A stretch of DNA of 28,239 nt from assembly GCA_902464175.1 (NCBI GenBank), contig CABQHZ010000014.1, positions 1-28,239 of the forward strand, written 5' to 3'. This document shows, in pieces, positions 6,552 through 14,110 of this stretch; within the stretch, counting starts at the first letter, position 1; every line of letters begins with the position of its first letter. This stretch comes from an uncultured Collinsella sp. (lineage in GTDB: Bacteria; Actinomycetota; Coriobacteriia; Coriobacteriales; Coriobacteriaceae). Under the pieces are notes generated by a model, which saw only the letters and a list, made by a program, of their open reading frames with translations, had not been told where the DNA came from and ran no database searches. The translations under genes were made by a program, and so were the position numbers.

Positions 6552-7520
6552 CTACTTCGCAAACAGGTTCTTGAGGTTGAACTCGGCCTGGACGGTACGG
6601 AGCATGAGGTCGGTGTCGTCGAGGCCCAGGTGCTGCTCGTTGGCGTCGGCGGCGAGGGTGCCACGGCGGCGCGCCCAGTTCTCGAGCGCAGCGGGCGCGG
6701 ACTCGCGGGGGAGCGAGCGCACGTCGGCGTCCAGGCTGCGGCAGATCTGGCGCGAGTCGATGACGATGATCTTGCCTGCGCGGCGTGCCTCGGCGTAACC
6801 GTCCAGATGAATTTTGAACCAGCTGTCCTCGAAGGCAGCATTGTGTGCCATGTACGGGTACTTCTTCATGAGCTTGAGCAGCTGCTTCTGCAGCTCCTTG
6901 TTCTCGCGGAACGGCTTTTTGCCGTCGATGTCGTCCCAGGTGATGTGATGGATGTTCGATAGCGGCACATCCTCGCCGCGGTAGATGTCGGGCAGGCCGC
7001 AGTAGTGTGCTTCGGCGTCATGCGGCACGGCGTCGCTGGTGAGATCCATGATCTCCCAGCCCACGTTGATGATGTAGCCGCGCTCGGGCGCGCGACCGGT
7101 GGTCTCAATGTCGATACCCAGCACCGTGCCTTGGATGGGCTTGCGGGCATAGGCCACGCCGAGTGCGTCGCGGTCACCGCGGATCTCGCGCATGACCGAT
7201 GCGGCGGTACGCTTTTGCATCTTACCGATGGCCGCGCAGGTGTCGGCGTCGGACAGGCCGCGCGAGAGCGTCGCGGGCGTCACGTTGCGCAGGCGCGCCT
7301 CGCCAATCTGGTCGCACAGGTCGCGGTTGCGGTCGGCCAGGTCGCGCACGGTGGCAAAGTCGAAGCCGGGGTCGCCCTCGGCGGTAAAGTACTCGGTCTC
7401 GAGCACCTTGAGGGCCTCCTCGCCCTTCTGGCGCTCGGACTCCATGGCGCCGTGGTCGCCGTAGATAAACATGGGGATAAACGGCTGGCGCTCGTATTCG
7501 AGTGCTTGCGAAACATTCAT
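6552..7520 (-). CDS. DEDDh-type 3'-5' exonuclease (DnaQ-like domain)
   Basis: 322 residues. The first ~125 residues are a helical region of unknown role. The exonuclease domain starts at GTVLGIDIETTG, with Asp137 and Glu139 forming the ExoI motif. MAHNAAFEDSWF supplies ExoII, and HLGLDDTD (His297, Asp302 region) supplies ExoIII with the His of the DEDDh class. The family includes DnaQ epsilon, RNase T and oligoribonuclease; whether the substrate is DNA or RNA cannot be decided. AAGGAG lies 6 nt before the ATG at 7520. The gene is divergent from the metal exporter, and the 171-nt space between them carries the candidate metal-regulator site. No clear terminator follows it. Confidence 0.88.
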   Translation of the reverse strand: MNVSQALEYERQPFIPMFIYGDHGAMESERQKGEEALKVLETEYFTAEGDPGFDFATVRDLADRNRDLCDQIGEARLRNVTPATLSRGLSDADTCAAIGKMQKRTAASVMREIRGDRDALGVAYARKPIQGTVLGIDIETTGRAPERGYIINVGWEIMDLTSDAVPHDAEAHYCGLPDIYRGEDVPLSNIHHITWDDIDGKKPFRENKELQKQLLKLMKKYPYMAHNAAFEDSWFKIHLDGYAEARRAGKIIVIDSRQICRSLDADVRSLPRESAPAALENWARRRGTLAADANEQHLGLDDTDLMLRTVQAEFNLKNLFAK

Positions 7521-7582
7521 ATGCTGCTCCTTGGACGGGCCGCGTCGCGCGGCTCGTGGTTACTGAGTTGTGGCGAGATGAT

Positions 7583-7600
7583 AGTTTACCATGGGCAACT
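7583..7600. promoter_or_regulatory. Candidate metalloregulator operator upstream of the exporter
   Basis: AGTTTACCATGGGCAACT is a near-palindrome: AGTT, two free bases, CCATGG, two free bases, AACT. It abuts the -35 hexamer at 7602. The same 11-nt CATGGGCAACT lies upstream of the DtxR-family gene. A position just upstream of -35 would suit activation rather than repression. Confidence 0.45.
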
Positions 7601-7601
7601 A

Positions 7602-7629
7602 TTGGCACCGCGCCCGGGACAACTACAAT
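7602..7629 (+). promoter_or_regulatory. Predicted promoter of the ArsP_2-type exporter
   Basis: TTGGCA (7602-7607) and TACAAT (7624-7629) with a 16-nt spacer, each 5 of 6 matches to consensus. The start codon follows about 60 nt later. Confidence 0.6.
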
Positions 7630-7691
7630 ACCCTAGTTGACCGCTAGGACTTTTACAATGTTGCCGAAAGACACGAAAGGTTCCATCCGTC

Positions 7692-8780
7692 ATGGATTTA
7701 CTGATTGATATTCTGCTTGACGCCGGCAAGGACACGCTGTCCCTGGTGCCGTTTTTGTTGGTGACGTATCTTGCCCTCGAGACACTTGAGCACGTTGCGG
7801 GCGACCGCGTCAACGGCGCTATCAAGCGCGCGGGCGCCGCCGGCCCCGTGGTTGGCTCGTTGCTGGGCATGGTGCCACAGTGCGGGTTTTCGGCCATGGC
7901 GGCGACGCTGTACGCCGGCCGCGTCGTGACGCTGGGCACGCTGGTTGCGGTTTTCCTCTCGACCTCAGACGAAATGCTGCCGCTGCTGCTTGCCGAGCAG
8001 GTTTCCGTGCGGACCATGGCGTTGCTTCTGGCTTCGAAGGCACTGATCGCGCTGGTTACGGGCTTTATCGTGGACGCCGCCATTCGCGGCCTGCGTCGTA
8101 ACGCTCGCGCGCATGCGGCGATTCGCCGTACCGTGCTGGGAATCGCGGCCAACCCGGCCCACGTGAACTGCGCGCACGATGACCACAGCGGTGGCGACAT
8201 CATTGACGAGGTGGCCGAGGCGGGCGTGAGCGCCGATCACATCCACGAGCTGTGCGAGCGCGACCATTGCGGCTGCGACGATGACGAGGGCGAACCCGAC
8301 CACGGACACGGCCACGATCACGGTCATGAAGGCGAGCATGAACACCACCACGGCCACGGTCACTCCCACTCACACGAAGGCGCGCCCGTCGTGTCGATCA
8401 TCCGCAGCGCAATCTCGCACACCGTGCAGGTTTCGGTATTCATTTTCCTGGTGACGCTGATTCTGGTCGCCGTGTTCGAGACCTTTGGTGAGTCGGCAAT
8501 CGAGCAGTTCCTGCGCGGCAATGAGACGATCGCCGTCCTGGGCTCGGCGCTTGTCGGTCTGATCCCCAACTGCTCTGCCAGCGTCGTTATTACGCAGTTG
8601 TACCTCGAAGGTGCGCTGCAGCTGGCGCCGATGCTCGCCGGCACGCTCATCTCTGCCGGCGTGGGCTACCTGGTGCTGTTCCGCACCAACCGTAGCGCCC
8701 GCGAAAACGCCCTGTTCCTGGTCATGATGTATGTCATCGGTGCCGGCTGGGGACTCATCTTATCCGCCTGTGGCCTCTAA
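7692..8780 (+). CDS. ArsP_2-family heavy-metal/manganese exporter with His-rich loop
   Basis: 362 residues. It is an integral membrane protein in two halves of about five segments each. The first half carries GMVPQCGFSAM and LSTSDEMLPLLL, and the second half repeats the theme as GLIPNCSASVVITQ. These paired Pro-x-Cys motifs mark the ArsP_2 (putative 10-TM heavy-metal exporter) family, often annotated as a putative manganese transporter. A cytoplasmic loop at about residues 200-232 is extremely His-rich (DHGHGHDHGHEGEHEHHHGH and more), suited to binding divalent metal. GAAAGG precedes the ATG at 7692. The candidate site at 7583-7600 links it to the DtxR-family gene, which would fit Mn(II) or Fe(II) efflux. 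The substrate is inferred from family and context. Confidence 0.85.
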   Translation: MDLLIDILLDAGKDTLSLVPFLLVTYLALETLEHVAGDRVNGAIKRAGAAGPVVGSLLGMVPQCGFSAMAATLYAGRVVTLGTLVAVFLSTSDEMLPLLLAEQVSVRTMALLLASKALIALVTGFIVDAAIRGLRRNARAHAAIRRTVLGIAANPAHVNCAHDDHSGGDIIDEVAEAGVSADHIHELCERDHCGCDDDEGEPDHGHGHDHGHEGEHEHHHGHGHSHSHEGAPVVSIIRSAISHTVQVSVFIFLVTLILVAVFETFGESAIEQFLRGNETIAVLGSALVGLIPNCSASVVITQLYLEGALQLAPMLAGTLISAGVGYLVLFRTNRSARENALFLVMMYVIGAGWGLILSACGL

Positions 8781-8882
8781 GTAGATTTTTGGGACATGAC
8801 TTAAAATCTACCCTTATGACCAGGGCATTTCTCACAGTCAAAAACAAAAAGGTAGATTTTTAGGCATGTCCCAAAAATCTAC
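8781..8882. repeat. Nested inverted repeat at a convergent junction
   Basis: The arms 8781-8812 and 8851-8882 are reverse complements in 30 of 32 positions, with a 38-nt spacer. Each arm is itself bounded by GTAGATTTT and AAAATCTAC, so it can also fold alone, and each holds GGGACATG or its complement. The element starts directly after the stop codon of the exporter gene (8780). It ends at position 8882, 5 nt before the stop codon of the convergent UPF0178 gene. A bidirectional terminator role is likely. Confidence 0.8.
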
Positions 8883-8887
8883 CTTGG

Positions 8888-9370
8888 TTAGTGTAGTAGC
8901 TCGGCAAGGTTGCGCTTAAAGCGGGATCGGTCCTCGCTGGTGAAGGCTGCCGGTCCGCGGGTGCGACCGCCGGCGCGGCGCACCTTCTTTTCCTCGTGAC
9001 GGATAAACAGCTGCATGTCGATAGTTGCCTTGTCGTAGACGCGCCCGCGTACGCCGATGGCAGCGGCATCGCGTCCGAGCACCATACTCGCCAGGCCAAT
9101 ATCCTGCGTCACGACCACATCGCCCGCCTGCAGGCGCTCGACAATGGCAAAGTCGGCGCTATCGGCTCCCACGCTCACATCGAGCGTCGTGACCCAAAAG
9201 CCCCGTCGCGCGTGCTCGGCGTCGCGCGGATCGTCGCGGCGAATGTGACGCTCCAGGTTCTGCGTGCTGTTGCCGGCGATAACAACGGCGACGCCCGCCC
9301 GTCGCGCGCAGTCGATTGACTCGCGCGTGACCGGGCAGGCGTCAGCGTCAATAAAAAGGGTTCGCGGCAT
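8888..9370 (-). CDS. UPF0178/YaiI-family protein
   Basis: 160 residues, typical size. Signature stretches are the N-terminal LFIDADACPV, then VIAGNST, DSADFAIVERLQ and VVTQDIGLASMVL, and IRHEEKKVRRAGGRTRGP near the end. The acidic pattern (DADACP, D-x-AD, QD) resembles PIN-like nuclease cores, and the family is conserved but its function is not established. The ATG at 9370 follows the stop of the upstream HdeD-like gene with no gap (TAG ATG), so the two are translationally coupled. The 3' end abuts the nested inverted repeat. Confidence 0.88.
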   Translation of the reverse strand: MPRTLFIDADACPVTRESIDCARRAGVAVVIAGNSTQNLERHIRRDDPRDAEHARRGFWVTTLDVSVGADSADFAIVERLQAGDVVVTQDIGLASMVLGRDAAAIGVRGRVYDKATIDMQLFIRHEEKKVRRAGGRTRGPAAFTSEDRSRFKRNLAELLH

Positions 9371-9973
9371 CTAGTGCACCATTTTGCCAAATTGAACGGC
9401 GCGGACAATCAACGTCACGCCAAACACCAACAGCGCAGCGCCGCTAAAGATGACGAGCATCTTGGCCGACCACAGCGGATAGATAAACACGAACATGCCC
9501 GCGATGATGGAGAGTGCGCCGCTCAGGATGGCGAGGGCGCGGTTGGACGAAAGCTCGGACTCCAGAATCGACATGACACCCTCGACAATCCAGCCAAAGC
9601 CGGCAACGACCACCACGAGCGTGGTGAGGGTCGCGGTCGAGAACGCCTGATTGCGCAGGATTATCACACCGCCCAGGATGATGAGCAGGTTGGAGATGAT
9701 GCTCGTCACACGCCAACCGGTGGGCAGCAGCGGCTCGAAAATGGCGGTAAACAGCCTGATCGCGGCCGTGATCACAAAGTAGATGCCCAAGACGGTCGTC
9801 AGGAAGACGAGGGACTTGGCGGGCGCAAACAGCAGCGCGATGCCGGCGACGAGCGCCAAGACACCCGTGATAGCGTATATCCAGCGTACGGCCTTGACGG
9901 CCTTGCCTGCCATGCTTTTCTCGTCAAATCCAAACGCGCTCGATTGCTTGTCATCGTTCTTAAAGATGCCCAT
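9371..9973 (-). CDS. HdeD/DUF308-family membrane protein
   Basis: 200 residues with six predicted membrane segments in three pairs, e.g. WIYAITGVLALVAGIALLF, LGIYFVITAAIRLF, ISNLLIILGGVIIL and LVVVVAGFGWIVEGV. This is the DUF308 repeat arrangement of HdeD-like proteins. HdeD is linked to acid resistance in enteric bacteria; the role here is unknown. AAAGGAG lies 5 nt before the ATG. It is the first gene of a two-gene unit with the UPF0178 gene and is divergent from the nitroreductase gene. Confidence 0.88.
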   Translation of the reverse strand: MGIFKNDDKQSSAFGFDEKSMAGKAVKAVRWIYAITGVLALVAGIALLFAPAKSLVFLTTVLGIYFVITAAIRLFTAIFEPLLPTGWRVTSIISNLLIILGGVIILRNQAFSTATLTTLVVVVAGFGWIVEGVMSILESELSSNRALAILSGALSIIAGMFVFIYPLWSAKMLVIFSGAALLVFGVTLIVRAVQFGKMVH

Positions 9974-10160
9974 GATGTCTCCTTTCCGTGCGGCGTAAGC
10001 CGTAGCTCTTGCAACCAGTATCGCCCAAGGGCGCCGTTGCGTGGGGCGGGAAGGGCGAATGGGAGCCTCACCTTCCCGAATTGTTACCTTTGTTCCCGTT
10101 TGGATGCGGGATATTCAACAGGTGTGGAACATTGCGCCGCTGTGTGTAATTGCCTACGTT

Positions 10161-10179
10161 TTAGGTTAGATTTTCTTAA
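10161..10179. promoter_or_regulatory. Partial match to a DtxR iron box
   Basis: TTAGGTTAGATTTTCTTAA carries the full left half-site of the DtxR consensus (TTAGGTTAG) and matches 14 of 19 positions overall; the right half is weak. It lies 29 nt before the nitroreductase start. Regulation by an iron repressor is inference only. Confidence 0.25.
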
Positions 10180-10207
10180 GAACAATTGGCTTTTATTGGG
10201 GGTTCCT

Positions 10208-10879
10208 ATGAACGAAGCAGTTCCCGCGGCGCCGGTAAGCGCCGAGTCGATGGCAAAGCAGGGTTGCGAAAAGCTTGGCCTGGACACGTTCGACGCGCTG
10301 GTCCGTCGCGCCCGCACATGCCGCCGTTTTGACGAGTCCATGCGCGTTCCGCGCGAGTTTTTGCTTGAGCTGGCGGAGTTGGCGCACCTGGCTCCTTGCG
10401 GTGCCAATGCTCAGCGTCTGCGGTTTCACGTTGTGAGCGGTGCCGAGGACTGCGCGCGCGTGTTTGACGAGCTCGCGTGGGCCGGCGCGCTCAAGGATTG
10501 GCCGGGTCCCGATGAGGGCGAGCGCCCGACCGGCTACATCGCAATTCTTGCCGAGCGCGCTGTCCCAGGCAAGTCCGCCGCGCCCATTACCGAGGTCGAC
10601 ACCGGCATTGCCGCGCAGACGATGATGCTCGCCGCTCGCAGCGCTACGCCCGAGGTAGCGGCCTGCATGTTCAAGGCCTTTACACCCCGCGCGATCGACG
10701 CCATGGGGCTCGATAATGACAAATACGAGCTCAAGCTGATCTTGGCCTTTGGCGTGCCGGCCGAGATGCAGGTTATTGACGCGATCGATTCCAACCCCGA
10801 CGGCTCCATCAATTATTGGCGTGACGAGGCGCAGGTGCATCACGTGCCCAAGCGCCCACTTGCCGACGTCCTGGTGTAG
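10208..10879 (+). CDS. Nitroreductase-family oxidoreductase
   Basis: 223 residues. RRARTCRRFDESMRVPREFL near residue 30 is the start of the FMN-binding nitroreductase fold. ELAHLAPCGANAQRLRFHVV follows, matching the A-PS-x-N-xQ region, then IAAQTMMLAARS and ILAFGVPAE near the end, and YWRDEAQVHHVPKR as C-terminal signature. Members are dimeric FMN enzymes that reduce nitro groups, quinones or related substrates with NAD(P)H. The substrate is unknown. The ATG at 10208 follows a GGGGG ribosome binding site. Upstream lies the partial iron-box match. The frame continues open far upstream but that part is antisense to the HdeD-like gene. Confidence 0.85.
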   Translation: MNEAVPAAPVSAESMAKQGCEKLGLDTFDALVRRARTCRRFDESMRVPREFLLELAELAHLAPCGANAQRLRFHVVSGAEDCARVFDELAWAGALKDWPGPDEGERPTGYIAILAERAVPGKSAAPITEVDTGIAAQTMMLAARSATPEVAACMFKAFTPRAIDAMGLDNDKYELKLILAFGVPAEMQVIDAIDSNPDGSINYWRDEAQVHHVPKRPLADVLV

Positions 10880-10908
10880 TTGCGCGGCGCGGTTCGAAGG
10901 CGGCAAAA

Positions 10909-10941
10909 CCACCACAAAGGTGCCTGTCCCCTTTGTGGTGG
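10909..10941. repeat. Perfect 12-bp hairpin between the nitroreductase and phosphatase genes
   Basis: CCACCACAAAGG (10909-10920) and CCTTTGTGGTGG (10930-10941) are perfectly complementary, with the loop TGCCTGTCC. On the minus strand the stem is followed by TTTTG; on the plus strand there is no T-run. It lies 16 nt before the next start codon, so in the RNA it would sit just upstream of that ribosome binding site. Confidence 0.75.
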
Positions 10942-10957
10942 TGCGAGGGGAGGGCGT

Positions 10958-11500
10958 GTGGCCGATCTGTATTTGGTGCGGCACGGGCAGACCGAGCTCA
11001 ATGTGCAGAACATTTTGCAGGGCTGGCACGATTCGCCACTTACGGCGCGCGGGCGCGAGCAGGCGCTGGCGACGCGTGCGGCGTTCGAGGACCGCGGCGT
11101 GACCTTTGACCATGTGTATTCGTCTCCGTTGGGGCGGGCGCGTTGTACGGCCGAGCTTATCGTCGGCGAAGGCCAGCCTGTTGAGTTGGTCGATGACCTG
11201 CGCGAGTGGCATTTGGGCTCGCTGGAGGGTACATCAAACCGCGAGATGCCGGCTCAGCCCTGGGGCGATTGTCCGGTTGCCTTTGGTGGCGAGTCGGAAA
11301 GTGAGCTTCGCGCACGTATGGTCTCGGCGCTGTCCCGCATCATGGCCCGGCCCCGGCACGACTGCGTGCTGGCCGTCTCCCACGGCTCAGCCTGCCAGGA
11401 GTTTCTTAGATGCGTGACTGGCGGGGGAGAGCAACCCGACAACGGTGCCGTGCTTCATTTTGGCTATTGCGACGGGGCGTTTTCGCTCTTGGGTTGGTAA
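10958..11500 (+). CDS. Histidine phosphatase family protein 1
   Basis: 180 residues from a GTG start at 10958, chosen because GGGGAGGG lies just before it and because the family's YLVRHG strand begins at once (VADLYLVRHGQTELN). An ATG at 10880 would add a 26-residue tail that runs through the hairpin and is not family-like. The catalytic His is His9 in RHG. Other family marks are YSSPLGRARCTAELI, LREWHLGSLEG and the second His in VLAVSHGSA. This is the phosphoglycerate mutase-like or alpha-ribazole phosphatase-like fold; the substrate is unknown. A paralogue follows 18 nt later. Confidence 0.88.
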   Translation: MADLYLVRHGQTELNVQNILQGWHDSPLTARGREQALATRAAFEDRGVTFDHVYSSPLGRARCTAELIVGEGQPVELVDDLREWHLGSLEGTSNREMPAQPWGDCPVAFGGESESELRARMVSALSRIMARPRHDCVLAVSHGSACQEFLRCVTGGGEQPDNGAVLHFGYCDGAFSLLGW

Positions 11501-11518
11501 CAAACGAAAGGACCCCCC

Positions 11519-12154
11519 ATGAATAAAGACCTGTATCTGGTCCGTCATGGACAGACGATATTTAACCTCAAGCGCATTATTCAGGGCTGGAGCGACTCGC
11601 CGCTTACGCAGCTGGGATGCGACCAGGCGGCGCGTGCCGGCATGTTCTTGCGTGCGCGCGGCATTGAGCCCGATCATGCCTACACCTCCACACTTCATCG
11701 TACCGAGCAGACTATCGCCAACTTGTGGCCTGGCTTGGTGTATGAGCGCCTTGATGGCCTGCGCGAGTGGTTCTTTGGCGACTTTGAGGCCGAGCGCGTG
11801 ATGCTTATGCCCGAGCGCCCGTGGCGCGACTTTTATCGCCAGTTTGGCGGCGAGGGTCAGATGCAGGTGCGCGAGCGCATGGTGGCGACGTTGACCGAGC
11901 TTATGCGGCGCCCCGACCATGCGTGTGTGCTCGCCGTAAGCCATGGCTCGGCTATCAAGGAGTTTATGGATCACGTGAAGGGCGCGGCGGCAGACGAGCG
12001 CGACCGTGTGCCGGGCAACTGCTCGGTACTGCATTTTGCGTTTGATGATGCGACGGATACGTTTGAACTGGTTGAGATCTTTACGCAGGAAGACTACGCG
12101 CGCGAGCTGGGGCTTGAGCCGCTCGTGGCGGCAGCAGGCCCGCAGCGGGGGTAG
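11519..12154 (+). CDS. Histidine phosphatase family protein 2
   Basis: 211 residues, paralogous to the preceding gene: DLYLVRHGQTIFN with catalytic His10, then YTSTLHRTEQTI, GLREWFFGDFE and VLAVSHGSAIKEF. The longer C-terminal part (DATDTFELVEIFTQEDY) is absent from copy 1. AAAGGA lies 6-7 nt before the ATG. The gap to copy 1 is 18 nt, so they form a tandem pair from duplication. The stop at 12152-12154 is only 2 nt from the stop of the convergent DUF1015-like gene, so transcripts must overlap. The substrate is unknown; candidates in this fold include sugar phosphates and phosphoglycerate. Confidence 0.9.
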   Translation: MNKDLYLVRHGQTIFNLKRIIQGWSDSPLTQLGCDQAARAGMFLRARGIEPDHAYTSTLHRTEQTIANLWPGLVYERLDGLREWFFGDFEAERVMLMPERPWRDFYRQFGGEGQMQVRERMVATLTELMRRPDHACVLAVSHGSAIKEFMDHVKGAAADERDRVPGNCSVLHFAFDDATDTFELVEIFTQEDYARELGLEPLVAAAGPQRG

Positions 12155-12156
12155 CG

Positions 12157-12840
12157 TTAGAACCGCGCGATCTGGTGGGTGAGCAGGCCCGTCGGTACCT
12201 GCGGCGCGGCACCGCTGACCTGCGCGGCGGGGAAGAGCGCGGCCACGGTAAAGTTGAACGGCTCCTTGCCCGTGCACGTGCCGTCGGTACGGGCCTCGTC
12301 GGCTAGGAGTTGCGACGCCCCGGTCAGAGCGGCGGCGTAGGCCGGGTCATCGGTCAGTGTCGGCTCCGGCGCCTGGTCGAGCATGGCGCGGATAGCCCCG
12401 ACGGCGTCCTCGCGCTTGACCTCCCACACGCGGTGCGTAATGCCCGCGGGATCGGTGACGGCGTAGAGCGACGCGCCCTCTTTGGCGGCGCCCAGGATGA
12501 TATCCATGACGGGCGAAGCTTCGTAGGCGAGCGACACGGGACGAGGCTGAACTTTGAGCTCGGCGATCGCGCGCGCAGCGGCGGTCACGTCGGCGCCGGC
12601 ATCGACCTCGTCACCCGCAAGCACGCCAATCGGGCAAATCGTCACGACGCCCGTCACGCGCCCCGGCTCGCCCGAGCATTCGTACACGTAGTACGCCGCA
12701 CCCGGATCTTTGAGCATCAGGCCATCGGCAATGGCGCCGCGCAGGGCATCGTTGCCGTCCAGGATGGCGCCCATCTGCGGCAGCGCCTCGAGCACGCGGT
12801 CCTGAGCCGGGCGGATGCAGGGAAACGGAAGTGCTTTCAT
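12157..12840 (-). CDS. Degenerate, short DUF1015-like protein
   Basis: 227 residues. Several stretches follow DUF1015 in order: the LPFPCIRP start, AYYVYECSGEPGRVTGVV, PVSLAYEASP, GITHRVWEVKREDAV and GKEPFNFTVAALFPAAQV. However, the KHExTR..KE motif is gone. The invariant IADGHHR segment is replaced by TLTDDPAYAAAL, and the C-terminal third of the usual ~400-residue protein is missing. It therefore looks like a diverged paralogue that has lost the likely active residues. DUF1015 genes often neighbour serine-biosynthesis genes in gut anaerobes, and serA/serC lie 3 kb away, so a remote link is possible. No strong ribosome binding site is visible (AGGACCGCCC before ATG). It follows the M20 peptidase gene by 39 nt on the same strand. 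Confidence 0.65.
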   Translation of the reverse strand: MKALPFPCIRPAQDRVLEALPQMGAILDGNDALRGAIADGLMLKDPGAAYYVYECSGEPGRVTGVVTICPIGVLAGDEVDAGADVTAAARAIAELKVQPRPVSLAYEASPVMDIILGAAKEGASLYAVTDPAGITHRVWEVKREDAVGAIRAMLDQAPEPTLTDDPAYAAALTGASQLLADEARTDGTCTGKEPFNFTVAALFPAAQVSGAAPQVPTGLLTHQIARF

Positions 12841-12879
12841 GGGCGGTCCTAACGTGTGAGTCGGTTTGTTCGCGGCTTA

Positions 12880-14100
12880 TTATGCCCCAACTTGGCCGTT
12901 CGCGTCCCAGAGCGCGTTATCGGCAAGCGCGACCAGCACCTGCTGACAACGGGCGATATCGGCGTGAGGCACGTGCTCGTTCGGCTTATGGGCGAGCGCG
13001 AGTGACCCGGGGCCGTAGCTCATGCAGTTGCGGTTGCCCGTCTTGCCGGAAATGACGGCGGTGTCGGTGTAGCCGGTAAAGAAGCCGACAGCCGTGTCCG
13101 CGCCCGTCACGTCGTCTGCCGCATGCTTGAGCGCTGCCAGAAGGGGAGAGCCCGGGTCGCGCTCGATAGCGGGGCGGTCGCCCGTCACGGTGTAGCTGCC
13201 ACGGCAACCGGGGACGGCGGCCTCGGCAACAGCAATGGCCTGTTCCACCATGCGGGTTGCAGCAGCTGTGTCGGTCGGCGGCGTTAGGCGCATATCGACC
13301 CAGACCTTTGCGTGGTCGGGTACCACGTAGGGGCGATACCCGCCCTCGATCTGGCCAAACGTGATAGTCGAAGGCCCCAGCTCATCATGCACGGGCAGCT
13401 CCGCAAACGCGTGACGAAGCGAGCACACGACCTCGGCCATGGCGGCGACGGCATCCACGCCCTTCCATGGTTGGCTTGCGTGCGCCGTCACACCGGTCAT
13501 CTCGATCTCGAACCACGTGCGCCCCTTGTGCGCCACCTGAATCTGCCCGTCGGTGGGCTCGGTGTCCAGCACCCATTCGCGCGAGCCGACCCAGCCGGCA
13601 TCGATGGCGGTCTCGGAGCCGCGCATAAAGTCTTCCTCATCGACCGAGCAGATGAGCGAAAAGCCGCGTCGAGGCAGCACGCCGCATGCCGCCACGCGCT
13701 CGAGCGTATGGCGGCATGCGGCAATGGCGCATGCCAGACCACCCTTCATGTCGCAGGCGCCGCGGCCATAGAGTTTCTCGTCGCGTACAATCGCCCCGAG
13801 CGGCGGGATGCCCGCATCCCACCCGTCACCCAAGGTGACGGTATCCATGTGGCAGATGAAGACGAGTCGCGGCTCGTCGCTCAGGCCGGGCACGGTGACC
13901 ATAAGGTTGCGGCGCCCGGGAAGCACCTCGAGCTCCTCGATTCTCACCGCGTCCAGCACCGAGCGATCGAGTCCCGCGACCTGCGACTGGATCAGCCCCT
14001 TGATATACCGCTCAATCTCGCCCTCATACGCACCGGGATCCGAGCTATCGATCCGCACGAGCTCCTGCGCAAGCCGCCAAGCAAAGTCCTCATCAACCAT
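12880..14100 (-). CDS. M20-family metallopeptidase (ArgE/DapE/CPG2-like)
   Basis: 406 residues. The ATG at 14100 is chosen over one 30 nt upstream because TGAGG lies 6 nt before it. Zinc ligands and catalytic residues are visible: His84 and Asp86 in CHMDT, Asp117 in GRGACDMKGG, Glu155/Glu156 in VDEED, Asp179 in VLDTEPTD, and a C-terminal His in LAHKPNEHV. A dimerisation (lid) domain lies between, with WFEIEMTGVTAHASQPWKG. Family members hydrolyse N-acyl amino acids, succinyl-diaminopimelate or small peptides; the substrate is open. The coding region contains a 42-bp near-palindrome (13681-13722). Confidence 0.9.
   Translation of the reverse strand: MVDEDFAWRLAQELVRIDSSDPGAYEGEIERYIKGLIQSQVAGLDRSVLDAVRIEELEVLPGRRNLMVTVPGLSDEPRLVFICHMDTVTLGDGWDAGIPPLGAIVRDEKLYGRGACDMKGGLACAIAACRHTLERVAACGVLPRRGFSLICSVDEEDFMRGSETAIDAGWVGSREWVLDTEPTDGQIQVAHKGRTWFEIEMTGVTAHASQPWKGVDAVAAMAEVVCSLRHAFAELPVHDELGPSTITFGQIEGGYRPYVVPDHAKVWVDMRLTPPTDTAAATRMVEQAIAVAEAAVPGCRGSYTVTGDRPAIERDPGSPLLAALKHAADDVTGADTAVGFFTGYTDTAVISGKTGNRNCMSYGPGSLALAHKPNEHVPHADIARCQQVLVALADNALWDANGQVGA
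13681..13722. repeat. 42-bp near-palindrome inside the M20 peptidase gene
   Basis: GCCGCATGCCGCCA (13681-13694) is the exact reverse complement of 13709-13722. The centre CGCTCGAGCG is also palindromic. Only two base pairs in the whole 42-bp unit do not match. It encodes AACRH-TLERV-AACG-like protein sequence on the minus strand, so it is both coding and strongly self-complementary. Confidence 0.8.
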
Positions 14101-14110
14101 ATGCAACCTC

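Noticed and set aside
9374..10207. N-terminal extension of the nitroreductase frame by 278 codons
   Set aside because: It is antisense to the HdeD-like gene; the ATG at 10208 has a ribosome binding site and starts the family-like protein.
11387..12277. 296-codon minus-strand frame across the second histidine phosphatase
   Set aside because: Shadow of the phosphatase gene with RHG and SHGS motifs on the plus strand.
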